A stretch of DNA of 24,919 bases from Crocosphaera sp038442745. GTDB taxonomy: Bacteria; Cyanobacteriota; Cyanobacteriia; Cyanobacteriales; Microcystaceae. Within the stretch, counting starts at the first letter, position 1. Each line of letters opens with the position of its first letter. Shown piece after piece: positions 8,873 through 15,369 of this stretch. A model generated the notes under the pieces. The model did no database searches, had not been told where the DNA came from, and was given only the letters and a program-made list of their open reading frames with translations. The stretch spans positions 1 through 24,919 of the forward strand of contig NZ_JARVCN010000393.1 in assembly GCF_038442745.1 (NCBI RefSeq). Reading direction: 5' to 3'. The position numbers and the translations under genes were made by a program.

Positions 8873-9541
8873 ATGAAGATAATGAATGTATCTCCAAAAA
8901 TATACTCTACTACTACTGGCTACACTAGACTATTTGTTGATTTAATAATTGTCTTTTTTTTGGTTCCTTTCGCTTCTTTAGATCGGAATCTTAACTTAGT
9001 AGTAAGTTTCGTTTTTCTGATTACCTTATTGCTAGGTTTAAATACTTTAGCTTTCCCTAAAAAGATAATGTTGTTGTTTCGATACATCGCTGGTTTTGGG
9101 TTTATTGCTGATATTATTGTTTTTCCTAATTCCGTTTATTTAACTGAGGCTAGCTCTTTAGTTTCTCATAGTTTCTACAGTATTTTTATCTTGCTAGTTA
9201 TTATTACAATTAGTTCCAGGATTTATAACGAAGAAGAGGTAAACTTAGATGTTATTCGTGGAGGGATTTGTATTTACCTACTTTTAGGTATTTTGTGGTT
9301 TTTCCTTTATCAAGTTGTCATATCTTTTGATGTTGATGCTTTATCTATTCCCGAAGGAGTCAGTAGTGCTTCTCTATTTTATTTTAGTTTTACCACTTTA
9401 ACCACTTTAGGTTATGGTGATATTACACCCAATAATGCCTTTGCAATGATTTTAACTAATGCAGAAGCTTTACTTGGACAAATCTACCCTGCAGTTGTCA
9501 TTGCTAAATTAGTTAGCCTTTATAAGATTAAATCAAATTAG
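8873..9541 (+). CDS. K+-channel-like six-helix membrane protein, copy 2
   Basis: This 222-residue paralogue of the preceding gene aligns with it end to end without gaps from the ATG at 8882. By eye well over half of positions are identical, including FSFTTLTTLGYGD (filter at residues 177-183) and GQIYPAVVIAKLVSLY. The most divergent stretches are the TM3-TM4 region and the loop before the pore (FDVDALSIPEGVSSAS here). If ATG 8882 is the start, the first three codons of this entry are leader. The product is probably a membrane channel subunit that could assemble with copy 1 in homo- or heterotetramers (inference). A histidine kinase gene begins 12 bp after its stop, so co-transcription is likely. 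Confidence 0.85.
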   Translation: MKIMNVSPKIYSTTTGYTRLFVDLIIVFFLVPFASLDRNLNLVVSFVFLITLLLGLNTLAFPKKIMLLFRYIAGFGFIADIIVFPNSVYLTEASSLVSHSFYSIFILLVIITISSRIYNEEEVNLDVIRGGICIYLLLGILWFFLYQVVISFDVDALSIPEGVSSASLFYFSFTTLTTLGYGDITPNNAFAMILTNAEALLGQIYPAVVIAKLVSLYKIKSN

Positions 9542-9553
9542 TTATCATCAAGA

Positions 9554-10654
9554 ATGTCTAAACCAAGTTTAGGAACTCGATTATTTTTGTCTCATCTTTT
9601 AGTTATGTTTGTGGGTTTAGGAAGTTTTATTGGCATAGCTAAATTTTCCTCACCTAAGATGTTTATTGTTCGCTTAGAAAAACTAGAACAACAAGGATTT
9701 TTTACTGTTCGTTCTGCTAGAACTTATTTAGTTAGAGGATTTGAAACTGCCTGGAATAATAGTGCATTTTGGTCGGTTATTTTTGGAGTCAGTGCAGCTG
9801 GAGGTGTTAGTTATATTGTCTCTCGTCGTACTATGAAACCTCTCAATCAAATGAAAGAAATTACCCAAAAATTAGCTCAGGGAAATCTGGAAGAAAGAAT
9901 GCCAAATAGTGATATTCCAGAATGGGATCAACTAGGAAAAAGCTTCAATATTATGGCTAGTAGTTTACAAGATGTAGAAAAAAGAAGAAGAGAATTAATC
10001 AGCGATATGACCCACGAATTACGAACTCCTTTAACTATTATGAGAGGGTATTTAGAGGAATTAGCAAGTGGTTCTATTGAAGGTTCTCCTGAACTTTATT
10101 TCAACTTAGTTAAAGAAACTAAAAGATTAGAGAGATTAATACACGATTTACAAGAACTTTCTAAAGCAGAAGCTGGTTATCTCTCTATTAGTTTATATCC
10201 CATTAATATCATGCCTATTTTAAATTCTTTAGTCGAAAGATTCGCCGATCAAATTATGGATGACGGACCCAAAATAATATTAGATTGTCCTCAACAATTA
10301 CCCCTGGTTTTAGCAGATAGAGATCGCACAGAACAAATATTGGTCAATTTAATTGGTAATGCCATACGTTATACGGAAAAAGGGACAATTACTATTAAAG
10401 CCTTTTTAAAAAATAGACAAGTTTGGGTAGAAATTATTGATACAGGGATAGGCATTAAACCAGAAGATTTACCCTACATATTTGAAAGATTTTGGCGTGC
10501 AGACAAATCCCGTTCCCGCTATTCTGGAGGAACAGGTATTGGACTAGCCATTGCTCGTCGTTTGGTAGAATTACAAGGGGGTAAAATTGAAGTAGAAAGT
10601 GAAGTTGATCAAGGAACAACCTTTCGTTTTAATTTGTATATTTCTTCAAACTAA
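9554..10654 (+). CDS. Membrane-bound sensor histidine kinase (HAMP-HisKA-HATPase)
   Basis: The 366-residue two-component sensor has TM1 at about 11-29, a short extracytoplasmic loop of some 43 residues and TM2 at about 73-90. A HAMP linker (about 92-143) follows, then a HisKA dimerisation helix with phospho-acceptor His154 in SDMTHELRTPLT. The HATPase domain carries the N box (NLIGNAIRY, 265-273), G1 (DTGIGI, 296-301) and G2 (GGTGIGLAIA, 325-334). All catalytic motifs look intact. No response regulator is next to it. The small sensor loop argues against a large ligand-binding domain. Its start lies 12 bp after the second channel gene, suggesting one transcription unit. The signal it senses is unknown; the link to ion flux is inference from position. 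Confidence 0.92.
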   Translation: MSKPSLGTRLFLSHLLVMFVGLGSFIGIAKFSSPKMFIVRLEKLEQQGFFTVRSARTYLVRGFETAWNNSAFWSVIFGVSAAGGVSYIVSRRTMKPLNQMKEITQKLAQGNLEERMPNSDIPEWDQLGKSFNIMASSLQDVEKRRRELISDMTHELRTPLTIMRGYLEELASGSIEGSPELYFNLVKETKRLERLIHDLQELSKAEAGYLSISLYPINIMPILNSLVERFADQIMDDGPKIILDCPQQLPLVLADRDRTEQILVNLIGNAIRYTEKGTITIKAFLKNRQVWVEIIDTGIGIKPEDLPYIFERFWRADKSRSRYSGGTGIGLAIARRLVELQGGKIEVESEVDQGTTFRFNLYISSN

Positions 10655-10708
10655 TGGTCAATTTCATGATAATATTTCAGTAGAATAATTGCTATCTATC
10701 CCTAAATT

Positions 10709-11434
10709 ATGGACACAATATGGCGATCGCCGCCTGAAAAACTAACCATTGATTCTCGAAAAATCCATATTTGGAAAATGAATCTACAGCAATCATCTAT
10801 CATAGTGGAAGAAAATTATAAAATTCTCAGCGAAGAAGAAACAATAAAAGCTCAAAAATATCGTTTTCAAAAACACAAAAACAGATATATTCTTGCTAGG
10901 AGTAGCTTAAAAAAAATTTTAAGTCTTTATCTATTGATTGCCCCCGAAGCAATACACTTCCACTACAATGCTTATGGTAAGCCAGAACTATCAAAAAATA
11001 TCAACAACATTGATTTACAATTCAACGTATCTCATTCAGAAAATATAGCTATTTATGGAATTACTTGTCATAATCTTATTGGGGTTGATGTCGAATATAT
11101 ACGTCCCATGCCAGAGGCAGAAAATTTAGCTCGACGTTTCTTCACTAGAAAAGAATCTGAAAAAATCACTACGTTACCATCTACAGACAAACACAAGGAA
11201 TTCTTTACACTTTGGACAGGAAAAGAAGCCTATCTAAAAGCTATTGGAAAAGGTATAAATGGAGGATTAGACAGAGTAGAAATATCCACACAAGAACCTA
11301 GAAAATTCATAAAACTACCGGAGCTACATCAGAATAATTATAATTTATTTTATCTGACTCCCGAACAGAATTATTTAGGGGCAATAGCCATCGAAGATAA
11401 TCAACAAACTTATTCTTATTGGCAACTTAACTAA
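10709..11434 (+). CDS. 4'-phosphopantetheinyl transferase (Sfp/HetI type)
   Basis: The 241-residue enzyme moves the phosphopantetheine arm of CoA onto a serine of acyl or peptidyl carrier proteins. The Sfp-family motifs are clear: NVSHS (106-110), GVDVE with the Mg-binding acidic residues (125-129), and WTGKEAYLKAIGKG (169-182), the W..KEA..KA signature. The length of about 240 fits the Sfp class rather than AcpS (about 120). Many cyanobacteria rely on one such broad enzyme for fatty-acid ACP and for any NRPS/PKS; none of the latter is in this window. A HIP1 octamer lies in codons 5-8. It is followed after 69 bp by rfbD on the same strand. Confidence 0.92.
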   Translation: MDTIWRSPPEKLTIDSRKIHIWKMNLQQSSIIVEENYKILSEEETIKAQKYRFQKHKNRYILARSSLKKILSLYLLIAPEAIHFHYNAYGKPELSKNINNIDLQFNVSHSENIAIYGITCHNLIGVDVEYIRPMPEAENLARRFFTRKESEKITTLPSTDKHKEFFTLWTGKEAYLKAIGKGINGGLDRVEISTQEPRKFIKLPELHQNNYNLFYLTPEQNYLGAIAIEDNQQTYSYWQLN

Positions 11435-11503
11435 TATTACTTCAGTTTACTTTTCTCTGTTAATCTTGTAAAATAAAGTAGAGCTTTTCCACCTATAAAT
11501 ATA

Positions 11504-12385
11504 ATGAAAAAGATATTGTTGACTGGCAGTGATGGACAGGTTGGTCAAGAATTAAAACAAACACTAACTTCTATTGGAGAAGTTATCGCAGTTAATCGTC
11601 AGCAACTTGATCTAACCTCTCCTAACAATATAAAAAAGGTTATCCAAGAAATTCAACCTAATATTATTGTTAACTCAGCAGCCTATACGGCAGTTGATAA
11701 AGCAGAAAACGAAGCAGATTTAGCTTTTGCCATTAATGGTATCGCACCCACAATCATAGCGGAAGAAGCTAATAAAATAGGGGCATTTTTACTGCATATT
11801 TCGACAGATTATGTCTTTGATGGTGGTAAAAATACTCCTTATTTAGAAACAGATGTAACTCATCCTCTAGGGGTTTATGGACAAACTAAACTAGCAGGAG
11901 AAGAAGGAATCGAAAAAAAAGGTGATCGCTATGTTATTCTAAGAACAGCTTGGGTTTATGGAACTGAAGGTAAAGGCAACTTTGTTAAAACCATGTTACG
12001 TTTAGGTAAAGACAAAGAACAACTAAGTATCGTTGCTGATCAGGTTGGTAGTCCCACTTGGTCTTATGATATTGCCAATACCATAACCCAAATATTATCC
12101 AACCTTAACCTAACAGAAACTAGAGAAATATATCATTTTACTAACAGTGGTGTGGCAAGCTGGTATGATTTAGCAATAGCTGTTTTTCAAGAAGCTAAAA
12201 ATCTTGGTTTTCCTTTGAATATTCAGCAAGTTAATCCGATTATAACTGCGGAATATCCGACACCAGCGAAACGACCTCATTATTCAGTATTATCTGGAAA
12301 AAAAACGGCGAACCTGTTGGGATATAATGCACCTTATTGGCGTGATTCCCTGAAACAAATGCTCACCAAACTCTATGAAAAATAA
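11504..12385 (+). CDS. rfbD: dTDP-4-dehydrorhamnose reductase
   Basis: The 293-residue NADPH-dependent enzyme makes dTDP-L-rhamnose from dTDP-4-dehydro-L-rhamnose, the last step of the Rml pathway for surface polysaccharides. It is an extended short-chain dehydrogenase: the nucleotide-binding GSDGQVG (8-14), NSAAYTAVDKAE (57-68), STDYVFDG (100-107) and the catalytic Tyr125-x3-Lys129 pair in YGQTK are all present. DQVGSPTW near 184-191 is typical of RmlD. The gene ends 9 bp before rfbA, so the two are surely co-transcribed. RmlB and RmlC are not encoded nearby. Confidence 0.95.
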   Translation: MKKILLTGSDGQVGQELKQTLTSIGEVIAVNRQQLDLTSPNNIKKVIQEIQPNIIVNSAAYTAVDKAENEADLAFAINGIAPTIIAEEANKIGAFLLHISTDYVFDGGKNTPYLETDVTHPLGVYGQTKLAGEEGIEKKGDRYVILRTAWVYGTEGKGNFVKTMLRLGKDKEQLSIVADQVGSPTWSYDIANTITQILSNLNLTETREIYHFTNSGVASWYDLAIAVFQEAKNLGFPLNIQQVNPIITAEYPTPAKRPHYSVLSGKKTANLLGYNAPYWRDSLKQMLTKLYEK

Positions 12386-12394
12386 ATTAAAATT

Positions 12395-13468
12395 ATGAAA
12401 GCATTAATTCTTTCTGGTGGAAAAGGAACTAGGTTAAGACCTCTTACCTACACAGGTGCAAAACAATTAGTTCCTGTTGCAAATAAACCCATTTTATGGT
12501 ATGGAATTGAGTCGATTGTTAAAGCAGGAATTACTGAAATTGGCATTATTATTAGTCCCGAAACAGGAGAAGAAATAAGGAAAGAAACTGGTTCGGGAGA
12601 ACAGTTTGGAGCTAACATTACATATATAGTACAAGATGAGCCTTTAGGGTTAGCCCACGCAGTAAAAGTAGCACGACCCTTTTTAGGAGATTCCCCTTTT
12701 ATTATGTATTTGGGGGACAACTTAATTCAAGATGATATCTCTATCTTTTTAGATAAGTTTAAAAACCGGCATTTAGACGAGTTGATTTTGTTACGTTCTG
12801 TTTCTAATCCTACCGCTTTTGGTGTAGCCGTGGTAGATGAAAAAGGAAGGGTATTAAAGTTAGTTGAAAAACCAAAAGATCCACCATCAAATTTAGCATT
12901 AGTTGGGGTTTATTTTTTCTCTCCTGCTATTCATGAAGCAATTGATAATATTCAACCGTCAGCTAGGGGAGAATTAGAAATTACTGATGCTATTCAAGAA
13001 CTAATCAATACCGACAAAATTGTTGAATCTGTCCAACTACAGGGTTGGTGGTTAGATACTGGAAAAAAAGATGATTTATTAGAAGCAAACCGCATTATAT
13101 TAGACACTAATTTGAGCATTAATAAAGCAGGAAATATTGATAAAAATAGTAAAGTAAGTGGCAGAGTAAATATAAAAGAAAGCACAACCATTATTAATAG
13201 TACCATCCGCGGACCTGTTATTATTGGTGAGAATTGTCATATTGAAAATTGTTTTATTGGTCCTTATACTAGTATTGGTAATCAATGTAGTTTAGTTGAT
13301 GCAGACATTGAACACAGTGTCCTATTAGAAGGCGCACAAATCTTAGAAATAGGTCAAAGAATTGTTGATAGTTTAATTGGAGAACGGGCAAAACTAGAAA
13401 TGGCACCTCAACGACCAAAAGCCTTAAGATTTATGGTAGGAGATGACTCTCATGTTGAATTAGTTTAA
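12395..13468 (+). CDS. rfbA: Glucose-1-phosphate thymidylyltransferase, long form
   Basis: The 357-residue enzyme forms dTDP-glucose from dTTP and glucose-1-phosphate, the entry step of deoxysugar synthesis. The nucleotidyltransferase signature LSGGKGTRLRPLTYTGAKQL (6-25) is intact, with metal-binding aspartates likely at Asp108 (YLGDN) and Asp221 (WWLDTG). It is about 65 residues longer than the common RmlA (near 290). The C-terminal part (about 248-335) has left-handed beta-helix hexapeptides (VIIGENCHIENCFIGPYTSIG), as in the StrD-like long subgroup. Its TAA stop shares the palindrome TTAA with the stop of the convergent methyltransferase gene, a 4-bp overlap. Confidence 0.93.
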   Translation: MKALILSGGKGTRLRPLTYTGAKQLVPVANKPILWYGIESIVKAGITEIGIIISPETGEEIRKETGSGEQFGANITYIVQDEPLGLAHAVKVARPFLGDSPFIMYLGDNLIQDDISIFLDKFKNRHLDELILLRSVSNPTAFGVAVVDEKGRVLKLVEKPKDPPSNLALVGVYFFSPAIHEAIDNIQPSARGELEITDAIQELINTDKIVESVQLQGWWLDTGKKDDLLEANRIILDTNLSINKAGNIDKNSKVSGRVNIKESTTIINSTIRGPVIIGENCHIENCFIGPYTSIGNQCSLVDADIEHSVLLEGAQILEIGQRIVDSLIGERAKLEMAPQRPKALRFMVGDDSHVELV

Positions 13469-14754
13469 TCGTCTGTAAATAGACAATCCCATAAATTTTC
13501 TAACCTTTTGGCGATATGATAAGCTAATAAGGGAGGAACAGCATTGCCAATTAGTTTATATCCTTGACTCGCTGATAGGGGATAACTTGATTTCTTGTCC
13601 ATAACGAATGCAAAATCATCGGGAAAAGTTTGAATCCTAGCACATTCTCTTACGGTTAATCTTCTCATAATTTTCCCTTGATTTAATTCATCTAAGTATT
13701 TACCACCTAACTCTGCTGATAGTCTCCGATATTCTATATTACCATGATGTTCTGCTCGAATTGTTGGACTTAATCCCTCTAAGTCAATCTCAATTTGTCC
13801 TTGTCCTTTTCCTAAAAACTTGGCCTTAGAATATTTAGTTTGAGATAAATCTTCTTTCTCTTGTTCCGGTTCATTTAGATTTTCTAGTACCTTTTTTGTT
13901 GTAGTGTAAGGTTTTAGATTTGGATTAAATAAGTTTTTTTTATTTTTGAAGCTGTCATGAGTTACCGAAGGAAAAGGGTAATATTCAATGGGATAAAAAT
14001 CGACATCTAAACTTTGCTTAAATGATAAATTACTTTGCTCTTCCTCCTGAAATATATGTAAAGAGTGGAGGTTTAAAGCACCTTTTTTTATACCAATTAA
14101 AAATAGTCTTTCTCGTCTTTGAGGAATGCCAAAATTGGGTGCATATAAAACTTTAGGAATTACAAAATAACCTTGATTAGAACATTGTTTAAAATTTTGA
14201 AAAATCTCTTCTGAAATTGATAAAGAAGTTAATCCTTTAACATTTTCAGCAACAAAAACTTTAGGATATATTTTTTCAATTAATTTAATCATCCACTGAT
14301 ATAAAACTCCTCGGTTTTCTTGTAGATAATCTTCATCCTCTTGTAAATAACTTCCTGTATGACTCTTATGAGAAAAACAACCTTTTCTTTTTCCTGAAAT
14401 ACTAAAATCTTGACAAGGAAATCCCCCTGTAATAATGTCGATATTCTCAGGAAAATTAAATTGTTTTGATTCAGATAACTTAATTAAATCCACTAAGCTA
14501 TTTAGATAAAAAACACCACTAAAGTTTCTTTTTCCAAAGTAAGACATCCACGCATTATAAGCAGGTTTTTTGATATCATTGGCAAACACAATATCAAAAT
14601 TAGTCTTTTTCAAAAGTACCCATACTTCTTTTTTCTTGACAATCCAATGGGGATGAATAGTCTCATTAATACAGTCTTGGTGAACCCAAAAATTACCTTC
14701 AAATCCAAGGTCCATACCTCCACAACCTGAAAAAAGAGAAAGAAGACGTTTCAT
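13465..14754 (-). CDS. DNA (cytosine-5) methyltransferase, apparently solitary
   Basis: The 429-residue enzyme carries the ordered m5C-methyltransferase motifs. Motif I is LFSGCGGMDLGFEG (7-20), motif IV GGFPCQDFSISG with catalytic Cys114, motif VI FVAENVKGL (167-175), motif VIII QRRERLFLIG (212-221), motif IX RRLTVRECARIQTFPDDF (364-381) and motif X GYKLIGNAVPP (398-408). The variable region between VIII and IX (about 222-362) should set DNA specificity. An insert of some 35 residues follows motif I. No restriction endonuclease is recognisable on either side, so it is probably an orphan enzyme with a genome-wide or regulatory role; specificity cannot be read from the sequence. All motifs look functional. 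Confidence 0.94.
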   Translation of the reverse strand: MKRLLSLFSGCGGMDLGFEGNFWVHQDCINETIHPHWIVKKKEVWVLLKKTNFDIVFANDIKKPAYNAWMSYFGKRNFSGVFYLNSLVDLIKLSESKQFNFPENIDIITGGFPCQDFSISGKRKGCFSHKSHTGSYLQEDEDYLQENRGVLYQWMIKLIEKIYPKVFVAENVKGLTSLSISEEIFQNFKQCSNQGYFVIPKVLYAPNFGIPQRRERLFLIGIKKGALNLHSLHIFQEEEQSNLSFKQSLDVDFYPIEYYPFPSVTHDSFKNKKNLFNPNLKPYTTTKKVLENLNEPEQEKEDLSQTKYSKAKFLGKGQGQIEIDLEGLSPTIRAEHHGNIEYRRLSAELGGKYLDELNQGKIMRRLTVRECARIQTFPDDFAFVMDKKSSYPLSASQGYKLIGNAVPPLLAYHIAKRLENLWDCLFTDD

Positions 14755-14814
14755 GATTGTTTAAATCAAATAAATCTCAACCAATCTGAGTTTAATAGGT
14801 AATATTTTAGATTT

Positions 14815-15225
14815 TTATTCATCGTTTTTGTTATCACTTTCTCTTGTTTGACTAATCAAAAACAATCTCAATTTTAATAAGCTAAAAGTTTGACCCAAGT
14901 TAAGAGGCAATAAGGAAATGCCTTCTAAACGAGATTGTACCCAACCGTCACCCCATAACCATTCGTGATAACCATCAATTCCTTGTTTTAAAATCATCCT
15001 TAAACAGTTATCATCGGCAATTTCAACATAGTGTTCGATGGTGACTAATCCTAGCTTACTACTAAACCTTGAACCAGCGGTTAATTTATCAGGAACATCA
15101 GAGGATAAAGTTTGAGGAATTAACCATTTTTTCAATTGATTGCTGTTTAGTAAACTATCGCCGATTAAATCATGATCTCCAGGAATTGCGATGCGTAATT
15201 GACTTTGCTGAAAGTTACCTAACAT
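14815..15225 (-). CDS. Conserved-looking hypothetical protein upstream of the methyltransferase
   Basis: The 136-residue soluble protein has no signal peptide or membrane segment. Notable are alternating hydrophobic strands (LGLVTIEHYVEIADDNCLRMIL), the Trp-rich segment GYHEWLWGDGWVQS (about 86-99) and a leucine-rich C-terminus (ISLLPLNLGQTFSLLKLRLFL). The pattern resembles the curved-sheet SRPBCC/START-like fold seen in small cyanobacterial proteins, but this is an impression, not a family match. The charged tail is probably disordered. It lies 60 bp upstream of the methyltransferase gene on the same strand, so the two may be co-transcribed. It shows no nuclease motif (no PD-(D/E)XK, HNH or GIY-YIG), so it is not an evident restriction partner. 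Confidence 0.7.
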   Translation of the reverse strand: MLGNFQQSQLRIAIPGDHDLIGDSLLNSNQLKKWLIPQTLSSDVPDKLTAGSRFSSKLGLVTIEHYVEIADDNCLRMILKQGIDGYHEWLWGDGWVQSRLEGISLLPLNLGQTFSLLKLRLFLISQTRESDNKNDE

Positions 15226-15332
15226 TTGATTACTTAAACCTGTTGAGTACAGTTAACTATTTTATCTTGTTTTATTATAAACCCTTGGATTGTTAAATGT
15301 TTCCTAATGTACTCTGTAACTGAAAAAATAAG

Positions 15333-15358
15333 TAGAGACGTTTAATTAAACGTCTCTA
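15333..15358. repeat. 26-bp perfect palindrome, likely terminator or dispersed hairpin
   Basis: TAGAGACGTTTAA is followed directly by its exact reverse complement, making a 13-bp perfect inverted repeat. It lies 12 bp beyond the stop of the NeuB fusion gene and upstream of the next minus-strand gene. Similar GAGACG-containing palindromes are common dispersed hairpins in cyanobacterial genomes (from memory). There is no strong T tract on the minus strand, so terminator function is only likely. Confidence 0.75.
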
Positions 15359-15369
15359 TAGGTAATGTA

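Noticed and set aside
12448..13285. Three minus-strand frames within rfbA
   Set aside because: They lie wholly inside a conserved gene and have low-complexity, hydrophobic products; shadows.
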